Below, in pieces: positions 43,097-50,447 of a stretch of 64,000 bases of DNA; within the stretch, counting starts at the first letter, position 1, and every line of letters starts with the position of its first letter. The notes under the pieces are model-generated. The model made no database searches and was not told where the DNA came from. It saw nothing but the letters and a program-made list of their open reading frames with translations. Position numbers and translations under genes: made by a program. Source of the DNA: CAZWVI01 sp964637165 (GTDB lineage: Bacteria; Planctomycetota; UBA1135); the NCBI GenBank assembly GCA_964637165.1, contig CAZWVI010000015.1, positions 6,785 through 70,784 on the forward strand, in the 5' to 3' direction.

Positions 43097-44413
43097 TTAA
43101 TAGCCAACACTCGGGGGCTCTGATGGGTGGCCCGCAAGAATCTTCATAAGTTGTTCACGGTTGGCTTGAATGATTGGGTCAGGGTTGTTTTGTAGCGATT
43201 CGTTTTGAGTTGGGTCTTGATAAATGTGATACATGCGTCCATCGTCGTATAAACGGAAGTATTTATTCGTTGCCCAACGATAGTTGGAATCACCTCCGCC
43301 TTTGCCAGGCTTGGGATTAAAGTAGCCAAAAATCCACTCGCGAGCTTTGCCCTTGCGGCCAAGAAGTTGTGGGAGAAAGCTAACACCATCATAAATAGCA
43401 TCATTGGGCATTTCGTCGCCGGACAATTTTACGATTGTTGGAAAGAAATCAACTAGGTCAACTAACTCATTTGATTCTCGCCCTGGTGCAATCCAACCGT
43501 CCCAGTAGGCAATCATTGGAGTGCGTAGGCCAAGCTCATTAGTGATTCCCTTCCAACCGCGGGTGTAGTGGCCGCGCCAATCAGATTTAATAAGTGGGCT
43601 GGTGCCGTTGTCGGAAACAAATAGCACCAAGGTTTCCTCAGCTAATCCGGTCTGATGGAGGTGGTTTAGTAGCCGTCCCACCAACATGTCCATATATTCA
43701 ATCATGTAGCCGAAGTTTTTGCGATTGTTGCCGCCACTCGGGTAGCCGGGTGGGGGAACAAATGGACTGTGGCCAAGTGCCATCGAATAGTAGAGAAAGA
43801 ATGGTTCACCGGCATGGCGATCGACGAAATCGATGGCGTAATCTGAGAAAATGTCGGGACCGTACTCGCCAGTGCGGGTGGCGGCCGGCGCATTGTGGAA
43901 TTCAATCAGAGGGTCCCAGTAGCGGGGTCCATATTCAGCCACTTGCCACATGCACCACTCGTCGAATCCTGATTGGCTCGGTTTGGCACCACGCAGGTGA
44001 TACTCCGGGTAGAGCGGCGACCCATGTAATTGCCATTTGCCAACCGCCCCAGTTACGTAGCCGGCATTTTGCAAAGTTTGAGCGATTGTGGTCTCGCCAG
44101 GATTCATGCAAGTGAAATATTGGTAATTTCGGACATTACTGCGCCCAGTTAATAATTTGTTGCGAGCCGGGGTGCAGGAGGGCATTGCATAGGCGCGATT
44201 GAACTTGATGCCATTTTCCGCCATTAGGTCTAGGTTTGGGGTTGCGTAAGACCGGCCTCCGTAACTACCTAGACACTCAGCACCTACGTCGTCTGCCAGA
44301 ATTAAAATGACATTTGGCGGACGGTTTTCTGGCGTTATTTGGGAAACCGCCTGATGGCAAAAAGCCACCAATGCCAACGCTATCAAGTAGATGTTAGGGG
44401 GGAGTAGTCGCAT
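43097..44413 (-). CDS. Secreted sulfatase (arylsulfatase family)
   Basis: 438 residues with signal peptide 1-24 (ending A-V-S-Q). The formylglycine motif C-T-P-A-R lies in 'AMPSCTPARNKLLTGRSN' (about residues 78-95), so the cysteine needs an anaerobic or FGE-type maturase not in this window. Metal ligands are in 'NVILILADDVGAECLG' and 'LVLFVSDNGTS'. 'DFFPTIVKLSG' and a short C-terminal subdomain follow. It hydrolyses sulfate esters, probably of algal polysaccharides given the abundance of such enzymes in planctomycetes; the exact substrate is unknown. Confidence 0.88.
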   Translation of the reverse strand: MRLLPPNIYLIALALVAFCHQAVSQITPENRPPNVILILADDVGAECLGSYGGRSYATPNLDLMAENGIKFNRAYAMPSCTPARNKLLTGRSNVRNYQYFTCMNPGETTIAQTLQNAGYVTGAVGKWQLHGSPLYPEYHLRGAKPSQSGFDEWCMWQVAEYGPRYWDPLIEFHNAPAATRTGEYGPDIFSDYAIDFVDRHAGEPFFLYYSMALGHSPFVPPPGYPSGGNNRKNFGYMIEYMDMLVGRLLNHLHQTGLAEETLVLFVSDNGTSPLIKSDWRGHYTRGWKGITNELGLRTPMIAYWDGWIAPGRESNELVDLVDFFPTIVKLSGDEMPNDAIYDGVSFLPQLLGRKGKAREWIFGYFNPKPGKGGGDSNYRWATNKYFRLYDDGRMYHIYQDPTQNESLQNNPDPIIQANREQLMKILAGHPSEPPSVGY

Positions 44414-44641
44414 TAAACAACGCTCAGGGATTGTCCTATTAGACTCTATTTCAGAGTGATTTGTTCAACTATTTTTGATGATTAAGCACATATTGGTTTT
44501 TTGCCGATAAAGGTCTGAATGAGGGGAACAGAAAGGCCCCTCACTCGCTCAAAAAAGTGTATACTTGCCTAGTAAGTCGCAAATTGTGAATACCCCTTTC
44601 GCCTTGACTCCATAAACCCACAAATCGTCCTTGTCGCCCAC
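44414..44641. promoter_or_regulatory. Divergent intergenic region with candidate promoter
   Basis: 228 bp between divergent sulfatase and FG-GAP genes. A GAGGGG/CCCCTC inverted repeat (44521-44526 and 44537-44542) precedes a good -10 sequence TATACT (44560-44565) for the plus-strand gene, giving a leader of about 70 nt. No convincing -35 is seen. Confidence 0.4.
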
Positions 44642-46672
44642 ATGAAACGTCCACTGAAACCCCTCAAAAATGCCCTAGGAATTGCTACTACTGTCGCAAT
44701 TCTAATTGCTCCGTCCCTGCCAGCTAGTCAGCAAAACTGGAAGGAAATGTTTGAAATCAAGGGCCACTTTAGAGATGGTCGCTCGGGCATGTTTACTGAT
44801 GGTGCTGGAGATGTAAATGCTGATGGGGTGCCTGATATTTTAATGGCATCTTGGGGAGCTAGCCCAAACCACAGCAAAAAGGCTGGTGCTTCGGCGGTTT
44901 ATTCCGGCGTTGACGGGTCGCTTATTTGGGAATGGTACGGTGCTCAAGAAGGCGATCAAATGGGTCGCGGTGCTTGTCGAGTCGGCGATGTTGACCATGA
45001 CGGTTTTGATGATGTCGCAGTTGGTGCTTGGCACGCGACCGGCAATGGCCTCATTGGAAATGGTGTTGTTTATGTTTACTCTGGTGCCACTGGTCAGGCC
45101 ATTCACACAATTTGGGGACCAGTCGATGAATCTTTGTACGGTCGCTTTATGCGAGATACAGGTGATGTTGATGGTGACGGGATTGGCGACTTCATCGTTG
45201 GTGCTTACAAGGCCGCCAACGCCGCTGGTGATAATGAAGCTGGTGCAGCATTTGTAATTTCAGGTGCAACTGGTGCTTTCATTCACTCCATATTTGGTGA
45301 AAACGCCTATGACGGTTTTGGCCGTTCTGTTGCTGGTGCAGGGGATGTTAATAACGATGGCTTTAATGATTTCATCGTCGGCGCATGGTGGACTGATTAC
45401 TCTGCTGTTGATGCAGGAAGTGCATATCTTTATTCAGGTGCCGATGGGTCTTTGATGCACCGCTGGGACGGGTCTCACGTTCACTCGGGTATGGGTCGCG
45501 GAGTTAGCGATGCCGGCGATGTAAACGGCGACGGTGTCCCAGATTTAATCGTTGGAGAATACTTAAATGAAACCAACATGATTCCAAGCAGTGGGGTTGT
45601 ATGGGTTTACTCTGGCGCTGATTATTCAGTCTTGCATGAATTCCATGGTGAAGATCAAGGCGAGACGCTTGGTTGGTTTGTTGACGGCCCTGGCGATGTG
45701 GATGGCGATGGCTTAGCCGACATTATTGGTTGTGGTTATCAAGCAAGCCCTTATGGATTAAAGGGCTCTGGCCGCACCTATATATGGTCTGGCGCCGATG
45801 GAAGCGAAATTCAACGCTTCATGGGCAATCAACTTGAAGGCGCACTTGGACGATCTGCTTCGGGTATTGGCGACATCGATGGCGATGGTCTTTCCGAAGT
45901 TGTCATTGGTGCTAGCAATATGCACCACGATGGTTTGACTTCTGCTGGTTCAGCTTTTGTTTACGCATCAAATCAATCACATGATAGTGATAACGATGGC
46001 CTAAGTGATTACCTTGAAAATTTGCTTGGTTGTACGACTGGCGATGTTGATAGTGATGACGATGGTTTGCTTGATGGCGAAGAAGCTACAAATTGGACAA
46101 GTGATGCGATGAGTTTTGATACGGATGCTGATGGCATCAGTGATGGTGTTGAACGTGGAGTTAGTGCGCCATCGCCTGGCACAGATTTAAGTCTCTTTAT
46201 ACCCGATGCCGATCCGCTTAGCAGTTCATACGCGTTCTTAATCGACAGTGATCAAGGTGACGCCCCTGATGGCGGCGAAGACCTTAATGCAAATGGCCGT
46301 GTTGATGTCGGCGAACTTGACCCGATGGATGCAAGTGATGACCTTCTTGTTCTAGTCGTGTCACCATTGTCCCCCGGACAACCAGTAACTCTTGATGTAA
46401 GCACAGCGATACCATCATCTCAGATCTACTTTTTGTGGTCAGAAGTCGGAACCGGACCTTTGTATTTACCAAATAAGGGCGTGACCCTGTCGTTGAGCTC
46501 ACCGGTCAACACAGTCGGAATCGTGACCGCCGATGCTGCAGGAACGGCTTCGTTATTGCGCACCCTTCCGGCTAGCACCTTGATTGGTAAGTTGTTGTGG
46601 TTCCAGTGCGGAGAGATATCGCCGGTCGGGGTAATTCGCCTGAGCAATATGGTGGAAGGCTCAGTACTTTGA
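44642..46672 (+). CDS. Secreted FG-GAP (integrin-alpha-like) protein with Ca-binding repeats
   Basis: 676 residues with a signal peptide (1-29, ending L-P-A-S). Residues about 40-440 carry seven FG-GAP blades with Ca loops such as 'GAGDVNADGVPDILMA', 'GDVDHDGFDDVAVG', 'GDVDGDGIGDFIVG', 'GDVNNDGFNDFIVG', 'GDVNGDGVPDLIVG', 'GDVDGDGLADIIG' and 'GDIDGDGLSEVVIG'. Thrombospondin type-3-like repeats follow ('DSDNDGLSDYLE', 'DSDDDGLLDGEE', 'DTDADGISDGVE', about 442-510). The last about 105 residues are the shared beta-sandwich module. A surface adhesion or matrix role is likely. Confidence 0.85.
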   Translation: MKRPLKPLKNALGIATTVAILIAPSLPASQQNWKEMFEIKGHFRDGRSGMFTDGAGDVNADGVPDILMASWGASPNHSKKAGASAVYSGVDGSLIWEWYGAQEGDQMGRGACRVGDVDHDGFDDVAVGAWHATGNGLIGNGVVYVYSGATGQAIHTIWGPVDESLYGRFMRDTGDVDGDGIGDFIVGAYKAANAAGDNEAGAAFVISGATGAFIHSIFGENAYDGFGRSVAGAGDVNNDGFNDFIVGAWWTDYSAVDAGSAYLYSGADGSLMHRWDGSHVHSGMGRGVSDAGDVNGDGVPDLIVGEYLNETNMIPSSGVVWVYSGADYSVLHEFHGEDQGETLGWFVDGPGDVDGDGLADIIGCGYQASPYGLKGSGRTYIWSGADGSEIQRFMGNQLEGALGRSASGIGDIDGDGLSEVVIGASNMHHDGLTSAGSAFVYASNQSHDSDNDGLSDYLENLLGCTTGDVDSDDDGLLDGEEATNWTSDAMSFDTDADGISDGVERGVSAPSPGTDLSLFIPDADPLSSSYAFLIDSDQGDAPDGGEDLNANGRVDVGELDPMDASDDLLVLVVSPLSPGQPVTLDVSTAIPSSQIYFLWSEVGTGPLYLPNKGVTLSLSSPVNTVGIVTADAAGTASLLRTLPASTLIGKLLWFQCGEISPVGVIRLSNMVEGSVL

Positions 46673-46673
46673 A

Positions 46674-46694
46674 TCTGACCCCTAGCATGGGGTA
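46674..46694 (+). repeat. REP-like hairpin repeat, copy 5 (degenerate; left of inverted pair)
   Basis: TCTGACCCC (46674-46682) with loop TAGCAT and GGGGTA (46689-46694), beginning 1-2 bp after the FG-GAP gene stop. Forward orientation; paired with copy 6 about 18 bp to the right. Confidence 0.65.
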
Positions 46695-46711
46695 GTGCTG
46701 CTGCGTGTTTT

Positions 46712-46738
46712 CTGAACCCCACTTGTTGGGGCAGAGTC
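46712..46738 (-). repeat. REP-like hairpin repeat, copy 6 (right of inverted pair)
   Basis: CTGAACCCC (46712-46720) with loop and GGGGCAGAGTC (46728-46738). Reverse orientation with one inserted A and one lost T in the stem compared with the consensus. Confidence 0.7.
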
Positions 46739-46778
46739 CCTATTTGACTATGCAACGGCGGCAGGTCAAACTTCCCGC

Positions 46779-48842
46779 ATGCAAAAAACACTCCCCTTCC
46801 TACTGCTGAGTTTAATTGCCGCTTGTGGCGGTGGCGGTGGTCCCGCACGCACTCACGCAATTTTTGACACTGAAACTGGAAACATTCCTTTGCCAAATGA
46901 TTTGGCGCAATACGCGCTTGGTGGCGGCGATGGAAGTTTGAATATCGACCCGCTGGACCCCTTGGATCCGGCCGATCCATTTGGTGCGCTTTCAGCTTTG
47001 GATGGCTGGTCAACAGTTGCTCCATTTACGATTGACTTTGACGGCAAATTAAAGTCGGCAAGCCTTGTTGCGGGAAGCGCCATTCGCATTTTTGAAATGC
47101 AAACATCGCAAACCTTTGGCGACCATGGTTGGCCGGTAACAAATGTTGTACGCGAGTTGGGTGACGATGAATTCTCAGTTGAGCTGGCTGCTGAAGATGC
47201 TAGTGAAAGTACTGTTCGGGTTAAGCCAACGGTTCCGTTTGAGGAAAGCACTACTTATATGGTGGTGGTAACTTCAAGCCTGAAGGACAAAAATGGCAAA
47301 GGCGTTGCGCGCGATACCGATTATGAAAATGGTGCCAATGGCACTGATTTGGGCCTCTCGCTGTTTATTGGACCGATGTTGGACGCGGCTCTAAGTCGCG
47401 GCATTTCTGGGCCAGATGTGGCGCTTTCATATAGTTTCACAACCCAATCAATTTCGCCAGTTTTGAATGCGGTGAGCATGGTCGCCGATGGCGGCGAGCA
47501 ATCTATTATTGATGATTTAGTTGCCGCTGGAGTGGTTGACACTTCCGCCGGTACTGTGGCCGACACTCAAGCTGCTTCGACTGGCATGGTCGTCGCCAAA
47601 GGTGATTCAACAGCTTGGGGTGGTAGCGGCGAAGCCAGCGTGTGGTCATCTTCCTTATCTGCACCATATTATTTAGACGCTGCCAGTAACCCGTCTTCCA
47701 CGTTGGTTACTACTGATGATATGCCGTTAGTTAGTCACTGGGATGCGCGCTTTTCCAAAGAGAATGAAAATAACTTAACTCGTTGGAACTACTTGCCTGT
47801 GTCAAATGGCAATGAACAAATGCCGGTTCTGATTACAACTCCGGCAGACATGGTGACTTACCCACCACCGTGGCCGGTGGTTATTTTCCAGCACGGCATT
47901 ACCGCTGACCGTGAATCATTAATGGGTATTGCCGATAAGTTTGCCCAAAATGGCATGGCGGCAGTTGCGATTGATTTGCCACTGCACGGATTGCCGAGCA
48001 CCAACGTTCCGTTGTTTGCTGGATTTCAAAATGGCACGGTTCGTGAGCGTACTTTTGGAATGGATTTTCTGGATAACACAACCGGTGATGCCGTGAGCGA
48101 CGGAATCGCCGACACTTCAGGAGCTCACTTCATGAACTTAGCGAGCTTTTTGACTTCGCGTGATAATGTACGCCAAGCGATTAGCGATCTGTGTCATCTA
48201 CATTCTGTTCTCAGTGATTTTGATATTGACAGCGCCTCTTTCGATACAACTCAGGTTTATTACATGGGTCACTCGCTTGGTGGAATTGTGGGCACTGGTT
48301 TCTTGCGCATTGAGGAGGATATTGATGCGGCGGTGCTGGCGATGCCGGGCGGCGGAATTCCAAAGATGCTTGAGGCATCGGTTAGTTTTGGCCCCGACAT
48401 TGAAGCCGGCCTCGGCTCGGTTGGCATTTTGCCGGGAACTTCAGATTGGGAAGATTTCATGTGGCTAGCGCAAACAGTTACTGATTCTGGCGACCCGATT
48501 AATCATGCGGTAGCTCTTGGCGCCAACGCAACCCCGGTCTACTTAATTGAAGTTGTCGGTGATGGGGGAGCAAACCTGCCTGATCAAGTTGTGCCGAACA
48601 ATTCCGCAGATGCGCCGCTTTCAGGCACCGACCCGCTGATTGCCAGCCTAGGTTTGGACATCATTAGTACAACTACCAGCTCATCGAAGGTGGCAGTCCA
48701 ATTCACCGAGGGCGACCACTCATCGATAATCAACGCAGCCGGATCAGCCGCCGCTCTGGCGGAGATGCAGAATCAAGCAATTGGATTTTTCCTGTCGGGT
48801 GGAATGACATTGACGGTCATAGACAACTCAGTAGTCAAATAA
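46779..48842 (+). CDS. Extracellular lipase-like lipoprotein (Pla-1/cef/VolA family)
   Basis: 687 residues. Lipobox L-I-A-A-C (Cys at about 16) followed by five Gly. The N-terminal part reads 'NIPLPNDLAQYALGGGDGSLNI' and 'LSALDGWSTVAPFTIDFDG', the distinctive opening of the VolA/Pla-1/cef surface lipase group, followed by Ig-like 'VPFEESTTYMVVVTSSLKD'. The alpha/beta-hydrolase domain begins about 365 ('PPPWPVVIFQHGITAD'), with the nucleophile in Y-Y-M-G-H-S-L-G-G (about 490) and a likely catalytic His in 'FTEGDHSSI' near the end. It probably cleaves lipids or esters at the cell surface. A hairpin repeat starts directly after its TAA. Confidence 0.82.
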   Translation: MQKTLPFLLLSLIAACGGGGGPARTHAIFDTETGNIPLPNDLAQYALGGGDGSLNIDPLDPLDPADPFGALSALDGWSTVAPFTIDFDGKLKSASLVAGSAIRIFEMQTSQTFGDHGWPVTNVVRELGDDEFSVELAAEDASESTVRVKPTVPFEESTTYMVVVTSSLKDKNGKGVARDTDYENGANGTDLGLSLFIGPMLDAALSRGISGPDVALSYSFTTQSISPVLNAVSMVADGGEQSIIDDLVAAGVVDTSAGTVADTQAASTGMVVAKGDSTAWGGSGEASVWSSSLSAPYYLDAASNPSSTLVTTDDMPLVSHWDARFSKENENNLTRWNYLPVSNGNEQMPVLITTPADMVTYPPPWPVVIFQHGITADRESLMGIADKFAQNGMAAVAIDLPLHGLPSTNVPLFAGFQNGTVRERTFGMDFLDNTTGDAVSDGIADTSGAHFMNLASFLTSRDNVRQAISDLCHLHSVLSDFDIDSASFDTTQVYYMGHSLGGIVGTGFLRIEEDIDAAVLAMPGGGIPKMLEASVSFGPDIEAGLGSVGILPGTSDWEDFMWLAQTVTDSGDPINHAVALGANATPVYLIEVVGDGGANLPDQVVPNNSADAPLSGTDPLIASLGLDIISTTTSSSKVAVQFTEGDHSSIINAAGSAAALAEMQNQAIGFFLSGGMTLTVIDNSVVK

Positions 48843-48867
48843 GACTCTGACCCTAACCGCTGGGTCA
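48843..48867 (+). repeat. REP-like hairpin repeat, copy 7 (left of inverted pair)
   Basis: GACTCTGACCC then GGGTCA; stem TGACCC 48848-48853 with GGGTCA 48862-48867. It starts on the base after the lipase stop codon. Confidence 0.85.
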
Positions 48868-48930
48868 CTTTCTTCTTCGAGCATCTGTAAGTGGCTTGAA
48901 TAAAAGAAGTTAAGAGACTGAAACAAAGTT

Positions 48931-48970
48931 GAGCGCGCCCTTTAAAAAAGGACGCGCTCATTTCTTTTTA
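48931..48970. terminator. Bidirectional intrinsic terminator
   Basis: GAGCGCGCCCTTT (48931-48943) pairs with AAAGGACGCGCTC (48947-48959) with a single mismatch, followed by TTTCTTTTT; the A-rich left flank gives T's on the other strand. It lies between the convergent lipase and citrate synthase genes and inside the inverted pair of repeats 7 and 8. Confidence 0.85.
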
Positions 48971-48994
48971 AGCAAAGACTTTACGCTAACTGGA

Positions 48995-49019
48995 TGACCC
49001 AGCGTTTGGGGTCAGAGTC
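48995..49019 (-). repeat. REP-like hairpin repeat, copy 8 (right of inverted pair)
   Basis: TGACCC (48995-49000) and GGGGTCAGAGTC (49008-49019). On the minus strand it begins 2 bp after the citrate synthase stop, mirroring copy 7 at the lipase stop. Confidence 0.85.
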
Positions 49020-49021
49020 CC

Positions 49022-50302
49022 TTAGCGGGCCCCAACGTCTTCCCAATCCCGCATTGTCGCTCCCGTGTAAATCTGGCGTGGTCGGCCGATTCTGAAACTT
49101 GGATCGCGGCGCATTTCTTGCCACTGGGCAATCCAGCCTGGCATGCGCCCCATGGCAAACATTACAGTGAACATGTTTACCGGAATGCCAATCGCCTTGT
49201 AGATAACCCCAGAGTAGAAATCAACATTAGGGAAGAGTTTACGCTCAATGAAGTATTCATCATTTAGAGCAATCTCTTCAAGTTCCATGGCGATTTCCAA
49301 TTGCTTACTTGAAATGCCGAGTCGTTCAATCACCTCAGTGCATGATTTCTTAAGAACAGCGGCCCGCGGGTCGTAATTCTTGTAAACCCGGTGACCAAAT
49401 CCCATCAAACGAGCAGGGTTGTCACGGTCCTTGGCGCGCGCCACAAATTCTTGGGCAGTTTCGCCACGCTTGGTAATGGCATCCAGCATCTCGATAACTT
49501 TCTGGTTTGCACCACCGTGAAGTTGCCCCCAAAGTGCTGAAATACCAGCCGAAATCGAAGCGTACAAGTTGGCCTGTGAACTTCCAACTAAGCGCACAGT
49601 ACTTGTAGAACAATTTTGCTCATGGTCGGCATGCAAAATCAACAGCATGTCCAAGGCCTTGGCAATTACTGGATCTGGCTCGTAGTCCTCGCAAGGAGTT
49701 GCGAACATCATCCGCAAAAAGTTGGAAGAGTAATCTAGGTCATTAACCGGGTAATTGAACGGCTGGCCAATCGAATGCTTGTAAGCCCAGGCCGCAATGG
49801 TCGGGAACTTGGCAATCAAACGAATTGTCGTATCGCGAATGCTGCGCTCAGTTTCCTTCTCTTGGTAGAAAGTTGAAAGTGCGCCAACAGTCGCCGCTGT
49901 TATCGGCATTGGGTGGGCGTCTTTTGGCAGTGCCGAAAAGAAACCGCGGTAGTTCTCATGCAACATCGTGTGGTAGGTCACACCAGTGGTGAACTCCGTC
50001 AAATCGTCCTTAGTCGGAAGTTCGCCGTAAATCAGCAGCCATGCGACCTCCAAGAAGGTGCTCTTCTCAGCAAGTTGCTCAATCGGGTATCCCCGGTAGC
50101 GCAAAATGCCTTTCTCGCCATCAATAAAGGTAATCGAGCTTTGGCACGCCCCTGTGTTGGCATATCCTGGGTCATAACTCACTAAACCACTTTGAGAGCG
50201 TAGTTTAGAGATATCGATGGCCTGCTCGCCCTCGCTGCCCTCGACAATTGGCAGTTCAAGTTCCTGGTCTTCGAAGGTGATTTTTGTATTCCTTTCAGTC
50301 AT
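49022..50302 (-). CDS. gltA: Citrate synthase (type II, GltA)
   Basis: 426 residues from ATG 50302, chosen because 'MTERNTKITFEDQELELPIVEG' aligns with the start of hexameric enzymes; an ATG at 50317 adds five residues. It condenses acetyl-CoA and oxaloacetate. Landmarks are 'GLVSYDPGYANTGACQSSITFIDGEKGILRYRGYPI' (described by its ends; about 37-72), 'LHADHEQNCSTSTVRLVGS' with catalytic His (about 236), 'GPLHGGANQKV'-type loop 'WGQLHGGANQKVIEML' (about 270), 'MGFGHRVYKNYDPRA' (about 308) and 'NVDFYSGVIYKAIGIP' with the catalytic Asp (about 365). It is last in a five-gene minus-strand run. Confidence 0.96.
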   Translation of the reverse strand: MTERNTKITFEDQELELPIVEGSEGEQAIDISKLRSQSGLVSYDPGYANTGACQSSITFIDGEKGILRYRGYPIEQLAEKSTFLEVAWLLIYGELPTKDDLTEFTTGVTYHTMLHENYRGFFSALPKDAHPMPITAATVGALSTFYQEKETERSIRDTTIRLIAKFPTIAAWAYKHSIGQPFNYPVNDLDYSSNFLRMMFATPCEDYEPDPVIAKALDMLLILHADHEQNCSTSTVRLVGSSQANLYASISAGISALWGQLHGGANQKVIEMLDAITKRGETAQEFVARAKDRDNPARLMGFGHRVYKNYDPRAAVLKKSCTEVIERLGISSKQLEIAMELEEIALNDEYFIERKLFPNVDFYSGVIYKAIGIPVNMFTVMFAMGRMPGWIAQWQEMRRDPSFRIGRPRQIYTGATMRDWEDVGAR

Positions 50303-50447
50303 TATTTTTGTTCGCATGGCCTTGCGGCATCTAAGCCCTTTTATTTTAAGGATTAATCACGGTTGTGGGGGCAAAACAATTCCCCAAACTCCCATTCCGA
50401 TTAAGGATGGTGGTCACGCCAAGCAATAAGCTCTTTAGGCTAAATTA

